A stretch of 6,106 nucleotides of DNA from assembly GCA_030824835.1 (NCBI GenBank), contig JAPJRA010000251.1, positions 1 to 6,106 on the forward strand, given 5' to 3'. Positions 1 through 6,095 of this stretch are shown here, piece after piece (the first letter of the stretch is position 1; each line of letters opens with the position of its first letter). Under the pieces are notes generated by a model. That model was given only the letters and a program-made list of their open reading frames with translations, was not told where the DNA came from and did no database searches. The stretch is from Geminicoccaceae bacterium. Lineage in GTDB: Bacteria > Pseudomonadota > Alphaproteobacteria > Geminicoccales > Geminicoccaceae. The position numbers were made by a program, and so were the translations under genes.

Positions 1-512
1 GCGCCGGCGGCGTCGCGATCATCCGCGTCCGCGCTGCCACCGAGACCGAGGTGAAGGAGCGCAAGGATCGCGTCGACGACGCAATGCACGCCACCAAGGC
101 GGCGGTCGAGGAAGGCATCGTCCCGGGTGGCGGCGTTGCCCTGCTCCATTCGATGAAGGCGATCGCGGACGTGACGCCGGCCAACAACGACCAGCGTTTC
201 GGTGTCGACATCGTCCGCAAGGCGATCCAGGCCCCGGCGCGTCAGATTGCCGAGAATGCCGGTGTCGACGGTGCGGTGATCGTGGGCAAGCTGCTCGACA
301 GCACTAGCGACATGTGGGGCTATGACGCCCAGAGCGGCGAGTTCGGCGATCTGGTCGCCAAGGGCATCATCGATCCGACCAAGGTCGTGCGCACGGCGCT
401 GCAGCATGCGGCCTCGGTCGCCGGCCTGCTGGTGACCACCGAAGCGATGGTGGCCGACCGCCGCAAGGACGACGAGGGCGGAGCCCAAACGGGCGGCGAT
501 TCGGACTACTAG
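1..512 (+). CDS. groEL: Chaperonin GroEL (60 kDa, Hsp60), C-terminal part
   Basis: This is the 3' end of a group I chaperonin gene, cut by the left window edge; the first full codon is at 3. GroEL forms a double-ring ATP-driven cytoplasmic folding chamber with GroES. The visible 169 residues start in the hinge (AGGVAIIRV, about residue 373 of E. coli GroEL) and cover the C-terminal intermediate and equatorial domains. Recognisable motifs are [20 protein letters not shown], which holds the Asp matching catalytic D398, then [43 protein letters not shown] and TEAMVADR. The fold and ATPase residues in this part therefore look intact. Two things are odd. The tail reads [17 protein letters not shown] instead of the usual GGM-rich repeat, and the hinge strand has RVRAATE where most GroELs have KVGAATE. 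Many alphaproteobacteria carry several groEL genes, so this may be a secondary paralogue. groES, if present, would be off the left edge. Confidence 0.96.
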   Translation, partial: AGGVAIIRVRAATETEVKERKDRVDDAMHATKAAVEEGIVPGGGVALLHSMKAIADVTPANNDQRFGVDIVRKAIQAPARQIAENAGVDGAVIVGKLLDSTSDMWGYDAQSGEFGDLVAKGIIDPTKVVRTALQHAASVAGLLVTTEAMVADRRKDDEGGAQTGGDSDY

Positions 513-540
513 GCCCCCGCCGCGACCGTTCCCAGCAGAG

Positions 541-570
541 CAGGGCCGCCCGGTGGGCGGCCCTGTGCGG
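541..570 (+). terminator. GC-rich hairpin after groEL, probable terminator
   Basis: A perfect 11-bp inverted repeat (cagggccgccc at 541-551, gggcggccctg at 555-565) closes on a 3-nt loop 28 bp after the groEL stop codon. The following bases (tgcggtttcac) hold only a short T run, so it is not a textbook intrinsic terminator, but stem strength and position fit transcription end of groEL. It lies between convergent genes and may also shield the minus-strand gene that ends at 586. On that strand no T run follows the stem. Confidence 0.7.
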
Positions 571-585
571 TTTCACGCTCGGTAC

Positions 586-906
586 TCAGTTGAACTCGAC
601 GTTGACCGTGGATGGATCGGCGAGGCCGCTATAGGTCTGGCGGTGCCCAAAGCGATCGGCCACGGTGAGGCTGGCGAGCCCGTCCTGATTTGGGCAGGCA
701 GCTATCGAGACCGAAGCATTATCGAGGATCTGGCCGGTATAGGCGACCTGTTGGCAGACATCATCGTAAACCTCGACATCCATCGGCTTGAAGGTCCGAT
801 TGACGATCTCGACGTCGACTTGATCTTCTTGCGCCCAGCCAGGCGGGGCGAACAGGCTGCCGAGAACGGCAGCCAGACCTAAGCAGCGGCGCGCCCGTGC
901 CAGCAT
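586..906 (-). CDS. Small secreted (periplasmic) protein of unknown function
   Basis: This is a 106-residue protein that I cannot assign to a named family. It begins with a clear Sec signal peptide: a basic start (MLARARR), a hydrophobic core at residues 9-20, and a likely signal peptidase I site after GWA at about residue 25. The mature part is about 80 residues, with alternating polar and hydrophobic residues (VDVEIVNRTF, DVEVYDD, ASLTVADRF) that suggest a small beta-sandwich. Cys51 and Cys71 are the only cysteines after the signal peptide and could form a disulfide. Cys8 lies in the signal and has no lipobox. The gene follows the 185-residue stress-type gene by 6 bp and has no convincing ribosome site of its own, so it is probably cotranscribed and translationally coupled. 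A role in envelope stress or low-oxygen adaptation is inferred only from that context. The protein-like features and the tight spacing make it very likely a real gene. Confidence 0.8.
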   Translation of the reverse strand: MLARARRCLGLAAVLGSLFAPPGWAQEDQVDVEIVNRTFKPMDVEVYDDVCQQVAYTGQILDNASVSIAACPNQDGLASLTVADRFGHRQTYSGLADPSTVNVEFN

Positions 907-920
907 GGCTGCTCAGGCAC
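897..920 (-). promoter_or_regulatory. Intercistronic hairpin covering stop and start codons
   Basis: On the minus-strand transcript, GUGCC (920-916) pairs with GGCAC (901-897), and AGCA (913-910) pairs with UGCU (905-902). A 2-nt bulge (UG, 915-914) and a 4-nt loop (GCCA, 909-906) complete the structure. The UGA stop of the upstream gene (915-913) lies partly in the bulge. The AUG of the downstream gene (906-904) straddles loop and stem. A ribosome finishing the upstream gene would open this structure and expose the next start, which fits translational coupling. The pairing is seen in the sequence; the function is inferred. Confidence 0.4.
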
Positions 921-1470
921 TCGCCGGAATTTCGTGGATATGGATGTCGTGGGCCGAATAGCGCGTCAGGATCGCCAGCGCGTCGCGCTCACGCTCGGCA
1001 TTGGCCGTGCGCACCCAGAGCAGGATACCGCCACGGTCCAGCTGCCCCTGCAACCAGTCGGCATGGCGCTGATCCATCCAGTGCGTGAACACGGTACCGA
1101 GCAGGGCGCCGGCAATGGCGGTGCCGACGATGGCCGCAGCCACCGCGCCGGCCGATGCCACGACGGTGCCGGCTGCGATCACGGTCGGCAGGACGGTCAA
1201 CGAGCCGACCAGACGGGATTCACGGTCGCCGAGATTCTTGCCCGATACAAACGCCGTGCGCGGCGCCCGAGGCTCGTCCTCCAGTTCCTCGACCCGCTGA
1301 TACAGATGGCCGAGCTTGCGCTCCACCGCGTCGTCGGCGGCCAGCAGGCTGATGTCGCCCTCAGCAAACCCTGCGGCCCGCAGATCCTCGACGGCGCCTT
1401 CGAGCCCCGACACATCATCGAACACAGCTACCGCCTCGCGTACCTTCTCGCCGCCGGTCGTCGCTGTCAT
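913..1470 (-). CDS. Membrane-associated general-stress-type protein with glycine-zipper-like core
   Basis: This 185-residue protein resembles the general stress protein 17M/YflT-like group found widely in proteobacteria; I cannot give it a gene name. Residues about 12-55 (VAVFDDVSGLEGAVEDLRAA to LLAADDAVERKL) look like the beta-alpha-beta domain of that group. Residues 88-128 form a long hydrophobic Gly/Ala stretch (VGSLTVLPTV, GTAIAGALLGTVF), probably a membrane hairpin. Residues about 148-182 (GILLWVRTANAERERDALAI, then HDIHIHEI) look like a second small alpha/beta domain. The final HDIHIHE is His-rich, and metal binding there is only a possibility. The ATG at 1468-1470 has GGGGTGA just upstream (1480-1474). 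An FNR/FixK-type box lies 63 bp upstream, and the secreted-protein gene follows after 6 bp. Proteins of this architecture are often stress-induced, so a role in low-oxygen or stationary-phase stress is a reasonable inference. Confidence 0.85.
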   Translation of the reverse strand: MTATTGGEKVREAVAVFDDVSGLEGAVEDLRAAGFAEGDISLLAADDAVERKLGHLYQRVEELEDEPRAPRTAFVSGKNLGDRESRLVGSLTVLPTVIAAGTVVASAGAVAAAIVGTAIAGALLGTVFTHWMDQRHADWLQGQLDRGGILLWVRTANAERERDALAILTRYSAHDIHIHEIPASA

Positions 1471-1473
1471 CGT

Positions 1474-1480
1474 TCACCCC
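1474..1480 (-). promoter_or_regulatory. Ribosome binding site of the 185-residue gene
   Basis: The minus strand reads GGGGTGA followed by acg and the ATG at 1470. This is a purine-rich Shine-Dalgarno sequence at a short but workable distance. It supports that start over the later in-frame codons. Confidence 0.6.
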
Positions 1481-1532
1481 GCTTGGTCAGCCGCTGCACG
1501 AACAGGTTAGGCCGGTCTGCATTGCAGTTGCG

Positions 1533-1546
1533 TTGACGCAGATCAA
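1533..1546 (-). promoter_or_regulatory. FNR/FixK-type anaerobox
   Basis: The minus strand reads TTGATCTGCGTCAA, an exact match to the family consensus TTGA(T/C)-N4-(A/G)TCAA bound by FNR, ANR, DNR and FixK regulators. It sits 63 bp upstream of the start codon of the 185-residue gene and lies wholly between genes. A weak -10 candidate (TAACCT, minus strand, 1509-1504) would put transcription start near 1497, with the box centred at about -42.5. That is the usual class II activator position (-41.5). No plus-strand gene begins nearby, so the box most likely drives the 913-1470 / 586-906 operon. Match and spacing are seen; binding is inferred. Confidence 0.65.
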
Positions 1547-1570
1547 GCTCTTTGGCCAACGTCGCCAACC

Positions 1571-1807
1571 TCACTCCTTGGGCAGCAGGAAGATTGCCGT
1601 GCCCATTGCGAGGCCGCCGAACGTGACGGCGAACCCGGCAGCAGCCAGCAGCAAGGTCAAGAACCACTGGTCCGAGCCGAGCAGCAACTGCCCCAACCTC
1701 GCCACATCGAGATAGAGCATGGTAGCCAGAATTCCCCACCCGGCAGCGATGCCGATCAGGCAGTTGCGGGCGAGAAAACGAAGAAGCCTATGATCGGGCG
1801 CCGACAT
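1571..1807 (-). CDS. Small two-helix inner-membrane protein, uncharacterised
   Basis: This is a 78-residue hydrophobic protein. It has a short basic cytoplasmic start (MSAPDHRLLRFLARN), a first membrane helix at about residues 17-36, a short polar loop around residues 43-48 (LGSDQW), and a second helix at about 49-75 with small residues (GFAVTFGGLAMGTAIFLL), ending in PKE. Small proteins of this pattern are common in alphaproteobacteria and have no assigned role that I know. The frame stays open upstream, but that stretch is Arg/Pro/Cys-rich and lacks protein-like character. Three ATGs compete, at 1822, 1813 and 1807. I chose 1807 because GAAGG (1820-1816) lies 8 nt before it and a -10-like TATAGT (1837-1832) would put transcription start near 1825, almost on the 1822 codon. 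The gene is transcribed divergently from the hydrolase gene. Confidence 0.7.
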   Translation of the reverse strand: MSAPDHRLLRFLARNCLIGIAAGWGILATMLYLDVARLGQLLLGSDQWFLTLLLAAAGFAVTFGGLAMGTAIFLLPKE

Positions 1808-1831
1808 GGTCATGGCCTTCATTGTCCAGCC

Positions 1832-1837
1832 ACTATA
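1832..1837 (-). promoter_or_regulatory. -10-like element for the 78-residue gene
   Basis: The minus strand reads TATAGT, five of six matches to the sigma-70 -10 consensus, in an otherwise GC-rich region. It predicts a transcription start near 1825. The upstream -35 match is poor (CGTTTC at 17-bp spacing), so this promoter call is tentative. Confidence 0.35.
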
Positions 1838-1982
1838 GCAGGAAAGCGACGGCTGAAACGGGCGTTCCGCCGGTCGGGCAGGCTCGGTTCGTCGGGTTGC
1901 GCACGACGACCCCCAGACGTGGCCCGGCCGCACTTGCCAATAGGTTGGGTGTCGATTACCCACGCTGAGCTGCGGTCAGGAC

Positions 1983-1987
1983 GGTGA
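1983..1987 (+). promoter_or_regulatory. Weak ribosome binding site of the hydrolase gene
   Basis: GGTGA lies 7 nt before the ATG at 1995. The match is partial, but it supports this start, which also gives a proper signal peptide. The rest of the divergent spacer (1808-1994) shows no strong plus-strand promoter. The best pair, TTGCCA (1934-1939) and TACCCA (1957-1962) at 17-bp spacing, is weak. Confidence 0.35.
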
Positions 1988-1994
1988 TGGTCAG

Positions 1995-3314
1995 ATGCGA
2001 TCCTTGATCTTGCGGGCGTTCGTGGCGCTCGGACTATTGGCGCCCGGCATCGCCGAGGCACGCTTCATGGGCGTCTACGACTACCCGTTCGTCAGTCCGT
2101 TCGCAGCCACGGTGGCGGCCACGCCTCCGGCCAACCAAGCCACGCTGCTGACACCGCGTCAGCTTGCGCAAGTCATGGAGGTCCGTCATCTCAAGGTCTT
2201 TCCCGAACGGCAGGTTCCGCCAGTCTTTTGGTACTACGGCGATGGAATGCCCTATGCGGTGCTGAAGCAGCGGCGGCCGAACGCGCCGCTGTTCTTCATC
2301 ATCGGTGGCACTGGCGCCGGGTTCGATTCCGCCAAATCTCAAATGCTTGCGGGCGTGCTCTACCAAGCCGGGTTCCACGTCGTGACACTGGCCAGCCCGA
2401 CGCATCCGAGCTTCATCGTTACGGCATCGTCACAGGGTGTGCCGGGTCAATTGGAAGTGGACGGGTACGACCTCTACAATGTCATGAACACCATCGCGGG
2501 GCAGTTGAGCCACGAGATTGGCATCAGCGGCTACTATGTCGGTGGCTACAGCCTCGGCGGCACCCACACCGCTTACGTCAGCTACATTGATGCCAAGGAA
2601 AAGCGGCTGAATTTTCAGAAGGCGGTGATTATCAACCCTGCCGTAGACCTTTATAATTCCGTAAACCGACTTGACAATATGGTTGCCAAGCATCTTTCTT
2701 CCGATCCTGTTGCAGTGGATAAGTTTATTGATCATATTTTTGACCAAGTAATAGCTCTTTATACGGTAAAAGATAAAGTTGATTTTACAGATAACGCGTT
2801 TCTTTATCGGGCATATACTGTACTTGAGCCGCCTGAACAGGAGCTTGAGCTACTGATCGGGTTGGTCTTTCGCATGACTTCTGCCGATATGAGCTTCACT
2901 AGCGATGTCATGACCAACTCCGGGTACTTGGTGCCCAAGAACGCCCAGCTCACATCGACGACCTCGCTCACGGATGTCATGCTCGAGGCCATGCGGCTAA
3001 GCTTCGTCAATTACATGGATGGGGTCTATGTGCCTTTCGTCCAGCGCCGCGAGCCCGACGTCACCCGGGAGCTGCTGATTGAACGCGCTAGCCTGCGTCC
3101 GATCGAGCAGTATCTGCGCAACGCCTCACGGGTCGTCATGCTGGGCACGCAGGATGACGTCATCCTGTCGCGCGACGAGGTGGACTGGCTTCAGGACGTG
3201 TTCGGCGAACGCGCCCGGATTTTTCCAACCGGGGGACATTGCGGCAGCATGGACCAGCGTGAGTTCATCCGCACCATGCTCGAACTGATTTGGGCGCCGG
3301 AGGCGAAATCGTGA
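1995..3314 (+). CDS. Exported alpha/beta-hydrolase, putative esterase/lipase
   Basis: This 439-residue serine hydrolase carries a Sec signal peptide (MRSLILRAFVALGLLAPGIA, likely cut after AEA at residue 22), so it acts in the periplasm or envelope. The core starts at about residue 97 (PLFFIIGGTGAGF, a candidate oxyanion region). The nucleophile elbow is GYSLGG with Ser186. The likely acid is Asp387 or Asp388 (GTQDDVIL), and the likely base is His415 (GGHCGSMD). The catalytic order Ser-Asp-His is canonical. Residues about 216-335, between the nucleophile and the acid, form a long helical insert, probably the lid that shapes substrate access. The coding DNA of residues 216-276 is strikingly AT-rich, with codons such as ata, gta, ttt and aat that are rare elsewhere in the window. 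The stop codon overlaps the start of mlaA. The fold is clear but the substrate is not; a phospholipid or other lipid ester is inferred from the neighbour. Confidence 0.88.
   Translation: MRSLILRAFVALGLLAPGIAEARFMGVYDYPFVSPFAATVAATPPANQATLLTPRQLAQVMEVRHLKVFPERQVPPVFWYYGDGMPYAVLKQRRPNAPLFFIIGGTGAGFDSAKSQMLAGVLYQAGFHVVTLASPTHPSFIVTASSQGVPGQLEVDGYDLYNVMNTIAGQLSHEIGISGYYVGGYSLGGTHTAYVSYIDAKEKRLNFQKAVIINPAVDLYNSVNRLDNMVAKHLSSDPVAVDKFIDHIFDQVIALYTVKDKVDFTDNAFLYRAYTVLEPPEQELELLIGLVFRMTSADMSFTSDVMTNSGYLVPKNAQLTSTTSLTDVMLEAMRLSFVNYMDGVYVPFVQRREPDVTRELLIERASLRPIEQYLRNASRVVMLGTQDDVILSRDEVDWLQDVFGERARIFPTGGHCGSMDQREFIRTMLELIWAPEAKS
2641..2820. other. AT-rich patch inside the hydrolase gene
   Basis: A hand count gives 65 G or C in 180 bases (36%), against roughly 60% or more on either side. 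The reading frame stays open and the protein remains hydrolase-like, but third codon positions shift to A or T. The patch covers the start of the presumed lid region. It could be a recombined segment from a lower-GC relative or relaxed codon choice. Confidence 0.7.
3299..3303 (+). promoter_or_regulatory. Ribosome binding site that fixes the mlaA start
   Basis: A full GGAGG lies inside the end of the hydrolase gene, 7 nt before the GTG at 3311. This choice removes seven residues that an upstream in-frame start at 3290 would add, and it gives a standard short lipoprotein signal. Confidence 0.8.
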
Positions 3315-4150
3315 TCCTGAGGGGGCTGGCAGCCGCGACACTTGCGGTCATCCTGAGCGGCTGTGCGGCAACACCGGCCTACCAACTCGGAACCACCCCG
3401 GCGCAGTTCCAGCTCTCAGACAAGGAGCAGGCCGGGGATTTTCCTCTCAGGATCTACGATCCTTGGGAGGGCACCAATCGTGCCGTCTACAAATTCAATG
3501 CCCAATTCGACCGGTATATCTTTCTGCCCGCGGTAGACGCCTACGAGTTCGTCACGCCGGATTTCATCCAAGACAGAGTGACGGACTTCTTCTCGAACCT
3601 GACCGAGTTTCGGAACGCCACGAATGGGCTGATGCAGGCCCGACCCGACGTCGCTGGCCGCGCCGTCCTCAGATTCCTGATGAATTCGACCGTCGGTCTG
3701 CTCGGATTGTTCGACGTGGCCACGCCATTGGGCGTCGTGCAGCAGCCTCAGGATTTCGGCCTGACCCTGGGCCGGTGGGGTGTCGGCAACGGCCCCTATC
3801 TCGTGGTACCGGTAGTTGGACCATCCAACGTCCGTGATTTCAGTGGTTTTGTCACCGATTCGGTGATCGCCTCAACCGTACCGCCACAGTCGATTGTCAC
3901 GGAGTGGGTGTACTTCAACCCGATGATGTACGTCCTCTACGCCGTAGACCTGCGGCGCAACGTCAGTTTCCGCTACTTTGGCTCGGGCTCGCCGTTCGAG
4001 TACGATCTGGTGCGATTTCTTTATACCAAACGGCGCGAGCTGGAGCTGCGGATCTCGACCTCAAGTCCGGAAAGCACCCAACTCTCGCCCAGCCGCGAGG
4101 CGGTGGAGATACCGGATAATCACGCGCCGACGGGTCGACTTCTGCCGTAG
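3311..4150 (+). CDS. mlaA: MlaA/VacJ family outer-membrane lipoprotein, phospholipid transport
   Basis: MlaA sits in the outer membrane and removes misplaced phospholipids from its outer leaflet, passing them to periplasmic MlaC and the inner-membrane MlaFEDB complex. The 279-residue protein starts with a lipoprotein signal (VILRGLAAATLAVILSGC). The lipobox LSGC puts the lipidated Cys at 18, with Ala at +2, which fits outer-membrane sorting. Family hallmarks follow: YDPWEGTNRAVYKFN (49-63), DFFSNLTEFRNATNGLMQ (92-109), RFLMNSTVGLLGLFDVA (121-137), QDFGLTLGRWGVGNGPYLVV (147-166) and GPSNVRDFSG (170-179). The tail after about residue 248 is polar and probably disordered. The GTG start overlaps the hydrolase stop (GTGA). 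The other mla genes are not in the window. The last 31 bp overlap, tail-to-tail, the end of the minus-strand permease gene. Confidence 0.93.
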   Translation: MILRGLAAATLAVILSGCAATPAYQLGTTPAQFQLSDKEQAGDFPLRIYDPWEGTNRAVYKFNAQFDRYIFLPAVDAYEFVTPDFIQDRVTDFFSNLTEFRNATNGLMQARPDVAGRAVLRFLMNSTVGLLGLFDVATPLGVVQQPQDFGLTLGRWGVGNGPYLVVPVVGPSNVRDFSGFVTDSVIASTVPPQSIVTEWVYFNPMMYVLYAVDLRRNVSFRYFGSGSPFEYDLVRFLYTKRRELELRISTSSPESTQLSPSREAVEIPDNHAPTGRLLP

Positions 4151-5067
4151 GCCAGCAGCATGACGATGATCACCAGGCCATAAATGATCTGCCTGCCGGC
4201 TTCCGGCATCTGCATGACTGACAGCACCGACGAGAGCAGCGTGATCAGGATGGTGCCGACGACGGTTCCGGCATATCGACCACGGCCACCCAGGATATTG
4301 GTGCCACCGATCACGACCGCAGCAATCGCGGGCAGGAGGTAAGCGTCACCCATGCCCTGGTAGGCCTTGGTCGAGTAGCCGGCGAGGAGGACGCCCGCGA
4401 GTCCGGCACACATGCCGCACAAGGCGAAGGCGGCGACCAACACGGCCCTTGTCGGCACGCCCGAAAGGTAGGCCGCCGCCTCGCGGTTGCCGATGGCATA
4501 GACGTAGCGGCCGAAAACGGTGCGCCGCAGCATGAAAACCATGGCTACCGATAGCAGCACCCATACCAGCAGCGCCATTGGCAGCCCCAGCACGCGCCCG
4601 GTGGCGAGAAAGGTCATGAACTCCGTGGCATGGGTCTGCGGCGCGAAGCCGCCAGTGTGCACGACCATCAGCCCGCGCAGCAGCGCGTTCACCCCAAGCG
4701 TGAAGATCATCGACGGAACCCGCAGGTAGGCCACGCCGATACCATTGAAGATGCCAACGACAAGCCCGATGCCAATGCCAACGGGGATCGCCATGGGACC
4801 GCCGATGGCCGTTGCCATCATAGCTGCCGCCGCAAGGGTCCAGGGCACCGACAGGTCGATATGGCCAAGCAGGATGACCAGCATCATCCCGGCGGCGACG
4901 ATCCCCAGGAAGGCACCGACCTGCAGCTGCTGAAGGAGATAGACCGGGCTGAGGAAGGCGAGGCTGCCCTGCGTGGTCAAGGTGTAGCCGGAGCCGAAAA
5001 CCAGAATCACCAGCACAAACATGCTGGCGATGGCGATCGGACGGTCGTCACCGGAAAGCTTCAGCAT
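4120..5067 (-). CDS. Sugar ABC transporter permease, RbsC type (second of pair)
   Basis: This is a 315-residue integral membrane permease of the BPD_transp_2 group that includes RbsC, XylH, YtfT and YjfF. It forms part of the channel of a high-affinity importer for a sugar or similar small molecule. It is almost wholly hydrophobic, with many predicted helices. Family motifs are GMMLVILLGHIDLSVPW (60-76), LRVPSMIFTLGVNALLRGL (115-133), the ATPase-contact loop FGRYVYAIGNREAAAYLSGV (185-204) and AVVIGGTNILGGRGRYAGTV (250-269). The usual GGIDLSVGS signature is altered to GHIDLSVPW. Its length is normal for the family (about 315-340). The start at 5067 lies 5 bp after the stop of the other permease, so the two are cotranscribed and probably form a heterodimer. 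The substrate cannot be told from the permease alone. The 3' end overlaps mlaA on the other strand. Confidence 0.92.
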   Translation of the reverse strand: MLKLSGDDRPIAIASMFVLVILVFGSGYTLTTQGSLAFLSPVYLLQQLQVGAFLGIVAAGMMLVILLGHIDLSVPWTLAAAAMMATAIGGPMAIPVGIGIGLVVGIFNGIGVAYLRVPSMIFTLGVNALLRGLMVVHTGGFAPQTHATEFMTFLATGRVLGLPMALLVWVLLSVAMVFMLRRTVFGRYVYAIGNREAAAYLSGVPTRAVLVAAFALCGMCAGLAGVLLAGYSTKAYQGMGDAYLLPAIAAVVIGGTNILGGRGRYAGTVVGTILITLLSSVLSVMQMPEAGRQIIYGLVIIVMLLAYGRSRPVGA

Positions 5068-5072
5068 CAGGG

Positions 5073-6095
5073 TCAGCTCATCAACTGCAGGCGGTTCTTG
5101 ACGCGAAACACGCGGCCTGCACCCAGCGATACGGCTGCCAGCAGGACCAAGCCCTCGAACAGCGGCTGCAGGAGCGGCGGCACGTCGAAGATCCGAAAAT
5201 TGAAGGAGATTGCCCTGATGACCAGAGCCCCGACCAGCGAGCCGACGGCGCCGCCACTGCCACCGGTGAGGACCGTGCCGCCGATCACCACCGCGGCAAT
5301 CGAATTCAAGGTATAGCCACCGGCCTGCGGCACGTCGGCATTTCCGCTCGATGTCTGGATGGCGAGGTAGAGGCCACCGACCCCGGCGAAAAAGCCAGCC
5401 AGCGTGAACGCGGCGAGTCGCGCCTTATCGATGGCCAGGCCGGACATATAAGCGGCGGACTCGCTCGAGCCCACAGCATAGACGTTGCGTCCGGTCACGG
5501 TCGCCCGAAAGGGCAGCCAGACCAAGACCACCACGGCGACGGTCAGCAGCAGCGGCACGGGGATCCAGGCGATTGGCTGGAACCAAGTGGCATCGCCGGC
5601 ATCGAACCAGCCGTAGGTTGCAGCCAGTTCATAGAGATCGTTGGTGAACGCCCAGGCCAGATCCTTGTCGATCTCGCCTCCCGGCGTCGGCCGCAGGTAG
5701 AGGGCGATGCCGACATAGACGGCCCCGGTCGCGAGCGTCGCGATGATCGGCTGAAGCCGCCCATAGACGACGACGCAACCGTTGACGAAGCCTGCCAGCG
5801 CGCCAACGGCGAGGCAGACCACCGTGCCGGCAAGCAGAGCCACCGGCGAGCCGGACATCAGGTGGCTGGCGACGCAGTTGACCAGCGTCATCACGGCACC
5901 CACCGACAGGTCGAGGCCGCCTGCCAGAACCGGCACGGTCTGCGCCATCGCCACCATGATCAGCGCCAGGCTCTCATTGCTGTTCTGTATCAAGACGGCG
6001 GCGCTGAACCCTTTGGGGTGCAGGATGTTGTAGACGCCGTAGAAGACCAAGAAGAGAAGAATGGCGAGCGCCAGGCCCAAATTACGGCCGATCAT
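5073..6095 (-). CDS. Sugar ABC transporter permease, RbsC type (first of pair)
   Basis: This is a 340-residue inner-membrane permease paralogous to its downstream neighbour. Motifs are the typical LAGGLDLSVGA (57-67), VNGCVVVYGRLQPIIATLAT (104-123), the ATPase-contact loop TGRNVYAVGSSESAAYMSGL (201-220) and SIAAVVIGGTVLTGGSGGAV (265-284). Between about residues 135 and 177 lies an acidic and aromatic stretch (PTPGGEIDKDLAWAF, then WFDAGDATWF) that is probably periplasmic and may face the substrate-binding protein. The ATG at 6095 gives a normal short cytoplasmic start (MIGRNLGL). The frame stays open to the window edge, so a slightly longer start cannot be excluded. The operon probably continues off the right edge with the ATPase and binding-protein genes. 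No promoter is visible in the 11 bases that remain. Confidence 0.92.
   Translation of the reverse strand: MIGRNLGLALAILLFLVFYGVYNILHPKGFSAAVLIQNSNESLALIMVAMAQTVPVLAGGLDLSVGAVMTLVNCVASHLMSGSPVALLAGTVVCLAVGALAGFVNGCVVVYGRLQPIIATLATGAVYVGIALYLRPTPGGEIDKDLAWAFTNDLYELAATYGWFDAGDATWFQPIAWIPVPLLLTVAVVVLVWLPFRATVTGRNVYAVGSSESAAYMSGLAIDKARLAAFTLAGFFAGVGGLYLAIQTSSGNADVPQAGGYTLNSIAAVVIGGTVLTGGSGGAVGSLVGALVIRAISFNFRIFDVPPLLQPLFEGLVLLAAVSLGAGRVFRVKNRLQLMS

Noticed and set aside
934..1536. A 200-residue plus-strand ORF antisense to the stress-type gene
   Set aside because: It is a high-GC shadow with no recognisable motif, and the minus-strand frame has clear signal and membrane architecture.
1467..1739. 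A 90-residue minus-strand ORF ending across the start of the 185-residue gene
   Set aside because: It overlaps the 78-residue membrane protein in another frame, is rich in Arg and Cys, and runs through the FNR box. It looks like a shadow frame.
1864..1868. GGAAC on the minus strand, as in EcfG general-stress promoters
   Set aside because: The -10 position at 16-17 bp reads GCTT or CTTT, not CGTT, so the match is incomplete.
1946..1962. TGGGT/ACCCA inverted repeat in the hydrolase upstream region
   Set aside because: Arms of 5 bp with a 7-bp gap are expected by chance; no second copy is seen.
1808..1963. N-terminal extension of the small membrane protein to 130 residues
   Set aside because: The added 52 residues are Arg/Pro-rich with no domain character, and the -10-like element plus GAAGG favour the start at 1807.
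2652..2676. TATAAT (2652-2657) and TTGACA (2671-2676) as an internal promoter
   Set aside because: They are in the wrong order, and neither has a matching partner at 16-18 bp. They follow from the local AT richness.
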